A stretch of DNA of 57,165 nucleotides from Halorientalis sp. (GTDB lineage Archaea > Halobacteriota > Halobacteria > Halobacteriales > Haloarculaceae): NCBI RefSeq assembly GCF_028275115.1, contig NZ_JAQCNH010000107.1:1-57165 (forward strand), given 5' to 3'. Of this stretch, positions 51,112 to 57,165 are shown piece by piece. The notes below the pieces were generated by a model. The model saw nothing but the letters and a program-made list of their open reading frames with translations. It was not told where the DNA came from and did no database searches. The translations under genes were made by a program, and so were the position numbers. Every line of letters starts with the position of its first letter. Positions within the stretch are counted from its first letter, which is position 1.

Positions 51112-51348
51112 ATGCCGGATACTAGCCGACTGCTCAGAGCCGCAGCCGCGCTCCACCTGCTCTCGGGTGTCGCACACCTCGTCGCACCGGACACACTCAC
51201 CAGTACCGTCCAAGTCGCCTACGACAGGGTTCTCGCCGTCGACTTCCAGCCCAGCGACCGAACGACCGACCGCGTTCGATTGCTCGGCGTCGTCTCCGTC
51301 GCCTTCGCGGCCATCTGTTACTGGCTCTCGACCGCCGACTCGACGTAG
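51112..51348 (+). CDS. Small two-helix membrane protein
   Basis: 78 aa from ATG 51112 (MPDTSRLLRAAAALHLLSG); an upstream ATG at 51085 adds nine residues. Hydrophobic helices: LLRAAAALHLLSGVAHLV and LLGVVSVAFAAICYWL. Ends overlapping the 3' end of the convergent TIGR00725-like gene by 31 bases. Function unknown. Confidence 0.6.
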   Translation: MPDTSRLLRAAAALHLLSGVAHLVAPDTLTSTVQVAYDRVLAVDFQPSDRTTDRVRLLGVVSVAFAAICYWLSTADST

Positions 51349-51767
51349 TCGACCGCCGCCGTCGCCGAGTCGACCGCCTCGACGCCCTCGATGTCGTGGG
51401 TGTCGATGCCAGCGACGGACCGGCCGAAATCCAGTGCGTGACCGATCTCCGAGAGCGTCCCCGTCGAGCCGTCGATGGCGATCGTGGCGTCACCGTTCAG
51501 GACGACGAGGACGTTCCGGGCGTTGCCCATGTCCGTCGCGATGGCGGTGTCGACGAACTCGTTGGCAGCCTCGTAATCCGGAGTCGAGACGACGCCGATG
51601 GTGTGGCCGCCCACCGCCCGCGCCCCCTCACAGACGGCTTCCATCACGCCCCCGTGACCACCACAGACGACCGTGTGGCCCCGATTGCCAAGTTCACGAC
51701 CGACCGCTCTGGCTGTCTCGGCCGTCTCGTGGTCGATCACGCCACCGCCGATCACACTAACTCGCAC
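51318..51767 (-). CDS. TIGR00725/LOG-like nucleotide-binding Rossmann protein
   Basis: 149 aa (MRVSVIGGGVIDHETAETARAVG). Strand-turn VIGGG at the N-terminus, TVVCGGHGGVMEAVCEGARAVGG (PGGxGTxxE-like loop of LOG/molybdenum-carrier folds) and a final ALDFGRSVAGI. Family members bind nucleotide or nucleoside derivatives; some are LOG phosphoribohydrolases, but here the canonical PGGxGT is replaced, so activity is uncertain. Confidence 0.8.
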   Translation of the reverse strand: MRVSVIGGGVIDHETAETARAVGRELGNRGHTVVCGGHGGVMEAVCEGARAVGGHTIGVVSTPDYEAANEFVDTAIATDMGNARNVLVVLNGDATIAIDGSTGTLSEIGHALDFGRSVAGIDTHDIEGVEAVDSATAAVDYVESAVESQ

Positions 51768-51846
51768 GTGAACTCGTCCGTGTTCCGACCAGTAAACAGC
51801 AACGGCTACAGACGATCTTTCGACATTTCCGACCGAGTGACGATAC

Positions 51847-52118
51847 GTGGCTCCCTCAATCAGTACCGCCCTGAAGCCGGCGTTCTACGGAACCGACGTT
51901 CCGACCTTCGTCCCGGCCCGCGGCCGCCGAACCCTGACCCTCCTGTGTGGCATCGTACTCGGTGCGCCCGTCACGCTCTCGCTCGTCCTCCGGTTTGATT
52001 TCGGTGATATCGGCCCCCTCGATTGGGCTCCGCCGTCACGTTCGGTCTGATACACGTTCTCGAACTCCTCGCGCATCTGCTCGGCTTGGTGGGCGAGTCC
52101 GGCCACGACGAGAACTGA
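51847..52118 (+). pseudogene. Small membrane protein gene with one frameshift
   Basis: From GTG 51847 the frame reads APSISTALKPAFYGTDVPTF and TLTLLCGIVLGAPVTLSLVL up to PLDW (about 52025), then the sense passes to another frame: GSAVTFGLIHVLELLAHLLGLVGESGHDEN, stop at 52116-52118. The two halves together make a two-helix protein of about 90 residues with consistent codon use. One lesion only, so decay or an assembly error are both possible. It overlaps nothing and precedes phaB tail to tail. Confidence 0.55.
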
Positions 52119-52158
52119 CCGGCCACCGGACGACGCGTTGACGGTGCCTCCGACTGTG

Positions 52159-52899
52159 TCACCACTCCATACCGCCGTTGACCGCCATCACCTGGCCAGT
52201 CATATAACTCGACTCGGCACTCGAGAGAAAACGGACGATGCCGGCGATATCCTCGACCTCGGCGAACCGGTTCAGCGGGATTCGGTCGATGATCTTCTGC
52301 TGGACACGCTCGGGCACGTCGTCGAGCATGTCCGTCTCGACGAACCCGGGGGCGACGCAGTTCGCGGTCGACCCTGTCGAAGCCAGTTCGAGTGCGAGCG
52401 TCCGGGTGAAGCCGAACAGGCCGGACTTCGTGGTCGCGTAGTTGGCCTGTCCGTAGTTGCCCTGCTGGCCGACGACGGAGGAGATGTTGATGAGTCGACC
52501 CTGATCGGACGCCTTGATGTCCTCGAACAGGCAGTGCGTACAGTTGAACACGCCGCCGAGGTTCACGTCGACGACCGTCTCCCAGTCTTCTTTCGACATG
52601 TTCTCGAACTTCTTGTCGATAGTGATTCCCGCGTTGTTCACTAGGACGTCAACCCGTCCGAGGGTGTCGTGGATTCGGTTACACATCGATTCCACGTCGT
52701 CGTACTCCGACACGTCGCCCTGTATGGCGATGGCCGTGCCGCCGTCGTTCTCGATGGCATCGACTGCCTCGTGAGCCGCCGCCTCCGAGGAGCGGTAGTT
52801 GACGACGACGTCTGCGCCGTGGCGACCCAGTTCCTCAGCGATACCGCGACCGATGCCACGTGAACTCCCAGTGACCAGGCAGGTCTGTCCGTCGAGCAT
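52159..52899 (-). CDS. phaB: Acetoacetyl-CoA reductase PhaB
   Basis: NADPH-dependent reduction of acetoacetyl-CoA or 3-ketovaleryl-CoA to the (R)-3-hydroxyacyl-CoA used by PHA synthase. 246 aa SDR: CLVTGSSRGIGRGIAEELGRHG (coenzyme motif, residues 8-29), VLVNNAGITIDKKFENM, ISSVVGQQGNYGQANYATTKSGL with the Ser-Tyr-Lys triad, VAPGFVETDMLDDVPERV, and the C-terminal SYMTGQVMAVNGGMEW. FabG-like reductases share these motifs; the position right after phaC makes PhaB the better call. A minus-strand T-rich element near 52929 may give it its own promoter. Confidence 0.9.
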   Translation of the reverse strand: MLDGQTCLVTGSSRGIGRGIAEELGRHGADVVVNYRSSEAAAHEAVDAIENDGGTAIAIQGDVSEYDDVESMCNRIHDTLGRVDVLVNNAGITIDKKFENMSKEDWETVVDVNLGGVFNCTHCLFEDIKASDQGRLINISSVVGQQGNYGQANYATTKSGLFGFTRTLALELASTGSTANCVAPGFVETDMLDDVPERVQQKIIDRIPLNRFAEVEDIAGIVRFLSSAESSYMTGQVMAVNGGMEW

Positions 52900-52968
52900 A
52901 CGCCACGTTCGGGCCCCGGGGACAAAAAGGATGTTCGCGCGTCGTCACGCAGATTGCCGTCGTGGGAA

Positions 52969-54378
52969 TCAGGCCACCTGGTCGATCCAGTCCTGTGCGC
53001 GGGACGCCGAGACCTCGGCGGCCTCGGCGATCCTATCGGTATCGGCCGCGGCCAGGTCGGCGGTCGTCTCGATGCCGGCGTCCTGAAGCCGTTCGGCGTA
53101 GGTCGGGCCGATACCGTCGACCGTGTCCACACCGTCGGCGTCCTCGTCGTCCGGCGTCTCGACCTCGATCTCGTCGTCCTCGGCCGACGGTTCCTCTGTG
53201 TCGGGTTCTGCCCCGGCTCCATCGGTCTCGTCGCCGATTTCGATTTCGGTGGCCTCCGCCTCCAGTTCCACGTCCTCGCTTTGCTCGTGGAACCACTCGG
53301 CTGCGCGGGGCCAGACGTCCTCGTGGGAGGACCCGGACACCGACAGGCCGATGTGGCCGGTCGGGTACTCGATGGTCTCGATGTCCTCGGCGCCGACCAC
53401 GTCGTTGAACGGCTTGCTCGCCGCCGCCGGAATGAGGTGGTCGTACTCGCCCATGAGCTGGAGCAGCGGCATGTCGATGTTCTCCACGTCGACGTGTTTC
53501 CCATCCAGATACAGTTCGTTCTCGTAGAGCTTGTTGTCCTGGTAGATGTCGCCCAGGAACTGCTCGTAGGCCGCGCCCGCGAGGTCGATTCCCTCGCCCA
53601 GCCACCGCTCCATCCGGGCGAAGTTCTCGACGAAACCCTCGTCTTCGAGGTTGTCGTAGAGCCGGACGTACTTCGAGACGTAGTTGTCGACGGGGTCCAT
53701 CAGGGCGAAGCCCACGTCGAGCATCCCCGCGGGCACGTTGCCGAACACGTCGGTCACGTTCTCGGGGTCGTAGTACTCGTCGCTGCCCCACTCTTCGAGG
53801 ACCCCGCCGGTCTCGTCGAAGTAGAGGCCGGCTGCCATCAGGGCCATCGCGTTGACCTTCTCGGGGTGGAGCGAGGCGTACATCGCCGTCATGGTCCCGC
53901 CCATGCAGTAGCCCAGAATGTTGATCTGCTCGTTGTCCGTTCGCTCTGCGACCTCCTCGACGCAGTTGTGGATGTACCGGTTGACGTAGTCGTCGAGCGT
54001 GAGATACTGGTCCATCCGGGACGGCTCGTTCCAGTCGATGAGGTACACGTCGTGGCCCGCCTCCAGGAGGCGGCGCACGACCGACCGCTCGGCCTGGAGG
54101 TCGAGGATGTACGGCTTGTTGATCAGCGCGTACACGACGAGAATCGGCATGTCACACTGCTCGTCCTCGGGCACCTCGATGCCGGCGTCCTCGGGTTTGT
54201 AGTGGATCAGCTCCATCTTGTTCTCGGTGTAGACGACCTCGCTGGGCGTCTCACCGACCTCGATACTCGCCAGCGGACCGGCGCGTTCGGGCGCGACGCC
54301 TGCCTTCTCGACGGCCTCGGACACTGCCTCGAACCCTTTGCGCTGGGCGTCCAGTGCGTTCGCGAATGGGTTGATCAT
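52969..54378 (-). CDS. phaC: Class III PHA synthase subunit PhaC with HhH-like tail
   Basis: Polymerises (R)-3-hydroxyacyl-CoA into PHA on the granule surface, with PhaE. 469 aa. The lipase-like box [10 protein letters not shown] puts the nucleophile at Cys158; the other triad residues should be Asp313 (EYDHLIP) and His342 (TGHIG), the same spacing as in haloarchaeal PhaC. After the catalytic domain come about 50 acidic residues (370-418) and a final 50-residue helix-hairpin-helix-like domain, [20 protein letters not shown] through SRAQDWIDQ. Its ATG overlaps the phaE stop (ATGA). Confidence 0.95.
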   Translation of the reverse strand: MINPFANALDAQRKGFEAVSEAVEKAGVAPERAGPLASIEVGETPSEVVYTENKMELIHYKPEDAGIEVPEDEQCDMPILVVYALINKPYILDLQAERSVVRRLLEAGHDVYLIDWNEPSRMDQYLTLDDYVNRYIHNCVEEVAERTDNEQINILGYCMGGTMTAMYASLHPEKVNAMALMAAGLYFDETGGVLEEWGSDEYYDPENVTDVFGNVPAGMLDVGFALMDPVDNYVSKYVRLYDNLEDEGFVENFARMERWLGEGIDLAGAAYEQFLGDIYQDNKLYENELYLDGKHVDVENIDMPLLQLMGEYDHLIPAAASKPFNDVVGAEDIETIEYPTGHIGLSVSGSSHEDVWPRAAEWFHEQSEDVELEAEATEIEIGDETDGAGAEPDTEEPSAEDDEIEVETPDDEDADGVDTVDGIGPTYAERLQDAGIETTADLAAADTDRIAEAAEVSASRAQDWIDQVA

Positions 54379-54917
54379 AGTTCCTCGAGAATCTCGTCGA
54401 GCTTCTGCTCGACCGCGTGCTGGCGGCGTTCCAGTTCGACGAGTCGCTCGCCGACCTCCATCACGTCGTCGCGAGTCGGGAGGCCGAGCTGCTGGATGGT
54501 GTCCTGTGTGACTTCGTCGGCCTCCTCCTGCATGTCCATCATCGCCTCGACGAGCTGGCCGTTGGCCGCGGCGAAAGCCGACGTGCCCATGACCTCCTTG
54601 AAGGCCTCGTTGGCCGACTGGAGCCAGATGTCACGAACCTCGGTGGGCTCGACATCCTCGCCCTGTGCCGCATCGGTCGTGCGCTCGAACATCTTCTCGG
54701 AGGCGTCCATCCAGACCTCGTAGGCCCGGTTGTACCCCTCGAAGCCCTCGGTGAGTTCGTCGTCCTCGGGCATCGATCCATCGACGGCCTCGGCCCAGGA
54801 CTCCATGAAGGCCGCCTGCGCCTTCATATTCTGCTCGACTGAGTCGGCGACCGCGTCGTTCATCTCCTCTACCATCTCGCTCCAGCCTTCCATCGGGTCG
54901 TTGGTTGTATCGCTCAT
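54375..54917 (-). CDS. phaE: PHA synthase subunit PhaE
   Basis: Accessory subunit that activates PhaC in class III synthases. 180 aa, shorter than bacterial PhaE (about 350) but normal for haloarchaea. Mostly amphipathic helix: [37 protein letters not shown] and [20 protein letters not shown] (a conserved PhaE-like region), [20 protein letters not shown] (the LPTRxDVxxV box of PhaE/PhaC partners) and a coiled-coil end. The overlapping phaC start implies coupled translation. TATA-like complement of TAAAAATC at 54941-54948 lies about 28 bases before the ATG. Confidence 0.92.
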   Translation of the reverse strand: MSDTTNDPMEGWSEMVEEMNDAVADSVEQNMKAQAAFMESWAEAVDGSMPEDDELTEGFEGYNRAYEVWMDASEKMFERTTDAAQGEDVEPTEVRDIWLQSANEAFKEVMGTSAFAAANGQLVEAMMDMQEEADEVTQDTIQQLGLPTRDDVMEVGERLVELERRQHAVEQKLDEILEEL

Positions 54918-54940
54918 GATGTGTAATTCGTAGTCGGCGA

Positions 54941-54948
54941 TAAAAATC
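54941..54948 (-). promoter_or_regulatory. TATA box of the phaE-phaC operon
   Basis: GATTTTTA on the minus strand lies about 28 bases from the phaE ATG at 54917, arguing for a separate phaEC promoter between phaP and phaE. Confidence 0.55.
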
Positions 54949-54970
54949 GGGTTGTTTGTTCGCGACCGGA

Positions 54971-55522
54971 TCAGGCCTCGATGGACTCCTGAGCCTGCTC
55001 CTGCACTTCTTGGACTTGGTCCTGAACCTGCTCGACCTGGTCCTGCATCTGTTCGATCTGGTCCCCGACCTGCTCGGCGGCCTCGATGGACTGGCCCTCG
55101 AGGTCCTCGTGAGCATCGAGTACCATCTCGATCTGCTCGCCCATCGCGTCGAGGTAGTCCGCGGTCAGCTCGTCGTACGCGTCGAGCCCGCCACGGGTCT
55201 CCTCTTCGATGCTCTCGAACAGTTCGGCGTGGTTTTCCAGCAGGAACTCGAACTGCTCGTCGACCGACTCGCGAACCTCCTCGACGGAGCCGCCCGCGCC
55301 CGGCATGGCGCTCTCCATCGCGTCGAGGTAGCTGTGGAAGGCGGTTTTCGAGAGTTCGACGGTGCGGCGCTGAGCCGATTCCTGGCTCTCCAGACTGTCG
55401 ACGAAGGCCTCGGTCATGGTCTGCTGGAACTCGACGCTCTGTTCGACGGCGTTCTGTCCCTGTTTGATCGCCTGTCGCTGCATCTCGAATGTCGTGGTGA
55501 TAGGGGTAGTGTATTCTGTCAT
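54971..55522 (-). CDS. phaP: Phasin PhaP
   Basis: Structural granule-coat protein; coats PHA granules and limits their size. 183 aa from ATG 55522 (MTEYTTPITTTFEMQRQAIKQ). Almost all helix with few strands: QNAVEQSVEFQQTMTEAFVDSL, RRTVELSKTAFHSYLDAMESA and a C-terminal coiled coil rich in Gln and Glu (DQIEQMQDQVEQVQDQVQEV). No cysteine; acidic. Follows phaR by seven bases, so phaR-phaP is an operon. Length and position fit haloarchaeal PhaP. Confidence 0.9.
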   Translation of the reverse strand: MTEYTTPITTTFEMQRQAIKQGQNAVEQSVEFQQTMTEAFVDSLESQESAQRRTVELSKTAFHSYLDAMESAMPGAGGSVEEVRESVDEQFEFLLENHAELFESIEEETRGGLDAYDELTADYLDAMGEQIEMVLDAHEDLEGQSIEAAEQVGDQIEQMQDQVEQVQDQVQEVQEQAQESIEA

Positions 55523-55529
55523 AGTGGAT

Positions 55530-55841
55530 TCACTCTTTGGAACGCTTGCGCTTGACCGGAACGACGACAGTCTGGACGATATCCCCCTCCTCAATGTCGA
55601 GTGCCTCACGCTCGGCGTCGGGAATGCTGATGCGTCCGCCGCTCTGGACGCGGGTTTTGAACGTCGCCATCTGACTCATCGCGCCCAACTGTGGGACGCC
55701 AACGCCCGACGTGCTGGCACCGAGCAGCTGCTGGATAAACTCCTGTTGCTGCTCCATTGCCTGCTCGCTGGCCTGCTGGAATCCCTCCATCATCGAAGGG
55801 GGCCAAATGAATCCGTCCGTACCGTCGTTTTGTTCGGTCAT
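55530..55841 (-). CDS. phaR: PHA granule-associated AbrB-type regulator PhaR
   Basis: Small regulator that senses the granule and controls phaR-phaP expression. 103 aa from ATG 55841; the Shine-Dalgarno-like GAGGGGTGA (four to twelve bases upstream) supports this start over the ATG at 55874. The N-terminal half holds WPPSMMEGFQQASEQAMEQQQ, an amphipathic helix likely to bind granules. The C-terminal half is an AbrB/SpoVT swapped-hairpin: FKTRVQSGGRISIPDAEREALDIEEGDIVQTVVVPVKRKRSKE. Haloarchaeal PhaR proteins of this design are known to bind their own promoter region. Confidence 0.9.
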   Translation of the reverse strand: MTEQNDGTDGFIWPPSMMEGFQQASEQAMEQQQEFIQQLLGASTSGVGVPQLGAMSQMATFKTRVQSGGRISIPDAEREALDIEEGDIVQTVVVPVKRKRSKE

Positions 55842-55898
55842 CGCTTCACCCCTCTCTTCACCACTTGACACCATAAGAGTTATGATTGTCACCGCTCA

Positions 55899-55925
55899 TT
55901 ACCGTCTATTGGTAGCAAATGGTAA
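55899..55925. promoter_or_regulatory. Repeated GGTA elements upstream of phaR
   Basis: TTACC (55899-55903), GGTA (55911-55914) and GGTAA (55921-55925) form short inverted and direct repeats, overlapping the minus-strand TATA-like CTTTTACC (complement of 55920-55927). A plausible PhaR-binding region. Confidence 0.4.
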
Positions 55926-56043
55926 AAGCTGAACCCACGGGGGCCAACTACGGCTCCCCACCGACCACGGTGAGCCCGTGCGATTCGCACGAAGCGGCCC
56001 GCAGACGTCGCTCTGGCGCCTGCGAACCATGCGAACCACCACG

Positions 56044-56053
56044 TTTTAATATA
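56044..56053 (+). promoter_or_regulatory. TATA box of the phaJ gene
   Basis: TTTTAATATA ends 23 bases before ATG 56077, the spacing of a leaderless transcript. This decides the start in favour of 56077 over the GTG at 56071. Confidence 0.65.
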
Positions 56054-56076
56054 GTCATATCCAATTACTGGTGCCA

Positions 56077-56694
56077 ATGAGCTCCAACCCGAATCGGAGC
56101 GCGTTGCTGGATACGTGGACAGAGACCTCGTCGCATGTTTTCAACAGCGTTCTGGAGGCGAACAGAGCGGCGTTTGCGGCCTTCGGTGTCAACTCCGACG
56201 ACGACACCAACGAGGACCCGACGCTGCCGCCGCGAGAGCGGATCGAATCCGACGAAGACCTCCCCGAGTGGACCATCGAGCGGACCGAGGACGACCGAAC
56301 CGAGCTCGGTGTTGGGGACCGTATCGAGTTCACCAAGACTATCTCTGACGACGACGTAACGAACTTCGCGGCCGCAAGCGGTGACACCAACCCGCTGCAC
56401 ATGGACGACGAGTACGCCTCCGAGACACGGTTTCGAGGGCGTATCGCCCACGGGACGCTCGTCGGCGGACTCATCAGCGCCGCCTTGGCCCGCGTCCCAG
56501 GTCTGGTCGTCTATCTCTCACAGGATCTGGAGTTCCACAACCCGGTCCGTATCGGCGATCGTCTCACCGCCGAGATAGAGATCGTTGAGGACCTCGGCAA
56601 CGAACAGTTCCGGCTGACCACGCAGGTCAAGCAGGACGAGGAAGTCGTCATCGACGGCGAAGCCGTCATCCTGATCGACGACCAACCCGTGTAA
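56077..56694 (+). CDS. phaJ: (R)-specific enoyl-CoA hydratase PhaJ (MaoC-like) with helical N-terminal extension
   Basis: Hydrates 2-enoyl-CoA from beta-oxidation to (R)-3-hydroxyacyl-CoA for PHA synthesis. 205 aa from ATG 56077. The hotdog domain (about 70-200) has the R-hydratase motif: DDVTNFAAASGDTNPLHMDDEYASETRFRGRIAHGTLVGGLIS, with the catalytic Asp and His. The first 65 residues are extra: MSSNPNRSALLDTWTETSSH, FNSVLEANRAAFAAFGV (helix), then an acidic linker. Bacterial PhaJ has only about 135 residues, so the extension is unusual; it may be a granule-targeting helix. Divergent from phaR, the two transcripts sharing a 235-base control region. Confidence 0.9.
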   Translation: MSSNPNRSALLDTWTETSSHVFNSVLEANRAAFAAFGVNSDDDTNEDPTLPPRERIESDEDLPEWTIERTEDDRTELGVGDRIEFTKTISDDDVTNFAAASGDTNPLHMDDEYASETRFRGRIAHGTLVGGLISAALARVPGLVVYLSQDLEFHNPVRIGDRLTAEIEIVEDLGNEQFRLTTQVKQDEEVVIDGEAVILIDDQPV

Positions 56695-56795
56695 CCTCCA
56701 GAACACGCGCTCCATCACGCCCGCATTGCGGCGGCCCCCTCTCCTCGCCATCACAATAGTTGTCTCGGTGACATTTAGCTGATTATAGGCGCTAA

Positions 56796-57165
56796 TCCCC
56801 CTTGCTCAAGGAGCGACCGGAGAGAGCGAGTAGGGAGGGGATACAGCGTCCCCAGAAATCTCCGATTTCTGGTGTGCGAACGAATCGCGGAGCGATTCGT
56901 CCACGCCGTCATGGTTTTACTTTCGCTACACGGCATGGCCTTACTACCTCTCCGGTCGACGGTGGTAGTACGATGCTCGCCACGCTTCCGACAGTGTTCA
57001 AGCGCGAGAAGAAGCGCGCACCGTCGGTTGTGGCCGAGTGTCCATTCGGTAGGAGCGGGACACTCCGAACCACCTGTGAAGGGAACTCGCCTGTGGAGTC
57101 TGGAATCCCTGTGCCCACGTCGGGGATAAATTCTGACACAGAAACAGGAAGCCCTGTCCTCAACA
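56796..57165 (+). pseudogene. Decayed IS200/IS605-type tail, open to the window end
   Basis: After phaJ (56694) nothing coding is seen until 56796. Frame 3 then runs without a stop to base 57165: SPLLKERPERASREGIQRPQ, SGVRTNRGAIRP, HGFTFATRHGLTTSPVDGGS, VFKREKKRAPSVVAECPFGRS, TTCEGNSPVESGIPVP, DTETGSPVL. The last part resembles the C-terminal tail of haloarchaeal TnpB proteins, and LLKERPERAS at 56802 resembles what should follow SPVL at the end, as if a tail unit were repeated. No ATG-led gene or nuclease motif is present. Boundaries are approximate; the element continues beyond the window. Confidence 0.4.
56852..56900. repeat. Pair of perfect hairpins
   Basis: First hairpin CCAGAAATC (56852-56860), loop TCC, GATTTCTGG (56864-56872): stem identical to that at 7115-7135. 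Second hairpin ACGAATCGC (56880-56888), loop GGA, GCGATTCGT (56892-56900). Spacer of seven bases. Same architecture as the insertion at 7111-7162, and typical of IS200/IS605 ends. Confidence 0.7.

Noticed and set aside
52954..54723. 589-residue frame opposite phaC and phaE
   Set aside because: Val/Asp/Leu-rich shadow of phaC; no motifs.
1..57165. CRISPR array or rRNA operon
   Set aside because: No series of regularly spaced direct repeats and no rRNA-like sequence were seen in reading the window.

Overview
The window is chromosomal DNA of a halophilic archaeon (class Halobacteria), most likely of the Haloarcula-like group (family Haloarculaceae). The signs are very high GC with strong G/C third-position bias, acidic proteins, many GTG starts, leaderless genes with a TATA box about 25 bases before the start codon, archaeosine (preQ0) genes, a methyl-accepting transducer, Tat signals, and a polyhydroxyalkanoate (PHA) cluster ordered phaJ/maoC - phaR - phaP - phaE - phaC - phaB as in Haloarcula relatives. 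The genus cannot be fixed from sequence alone.

Layout. 1-4165: a capC-capB-capA (pgsCBA-like) set for poly-gamma-glutamate synthesis and export; the CapC is cut by the window edge and looks like a duplicated PgsC. 4383-6741: a shrunken PadR-like regulator with a small Cys/His protein, an enoyl-CoA hydratase family enzyme, a small zinc-ribbon protein and thiE. 6831-7643: a mobile-element graveyard made of an HNH-associated-repeat ORF and a mosaic tnpB relic split by a 52-base paired-hairpin insertion. 7795-7867: tRNA-Gln(CTG). 8017-14204: small membrane, zinc-ribbon and unknown haloarchaeal proteins around an ABC exporter (ATPase plus ABC-2 permease). 14251-18185: two convergent sensor histidine kinases. 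18377-20392: queD-queE-queC for preQ0/archaeosine. 20525-24549: membrane proteins, including a membrane-anchored spermidine-synthase-like protein and an MFS carrier. 24579-31200: redox enzymes, an acyl-CoA dehydrogenase, a methyltransferase, a VOC protein and a chemotaxis transducer. 31208-43516: two site-2 (M50) proteases, a photolyase, a GMC oxidoreductase, a thioesterase, a metallo-beta-lactamase-fold hydrolase and leuS. 43606-51767: a dead membrane-protein gene, a penicillin-acylase-family protein, a GNAT acetyltransferase, an RNase H-like exonuclease, a UspA protein, a GCS2-like protein and a TIGR00725-like protein. 52159-56694: the PHA cluster. 56796-57165: IS200/IS605-like debris that runs off the window end.

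How the genes work together. PhaB (reductase) and PhaJ (hydratase) can both supply (R)-3-hydroxyacyl-CoA to the PhaE-PhaC synthase. PhaP and PhaR coat the granule, and PhaR is the likely regulator. The acyl-CoA dehydrogenase and enoyl-CoA hydratase elsewhere in the window could feed the same acyl-CoA pool. QueD, QueE and QueC make preQ0 for archaeosine in tRNA.

The most interesting signals are: paired perfect hairpins (8-9 bp stems, 3-base loops) that recur in the tnpB relic and at the window end, with a similar single hairpin translated inside leuS; a helix-hairpin-helix-like tail on PhaC; a helical, phasin-like extension on PhaJ; a duplicated CapC; and five genes carrying frameshifts, stops or deletions. 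No rRNA gene, CRISPR array or intact insertion sequence was seen.
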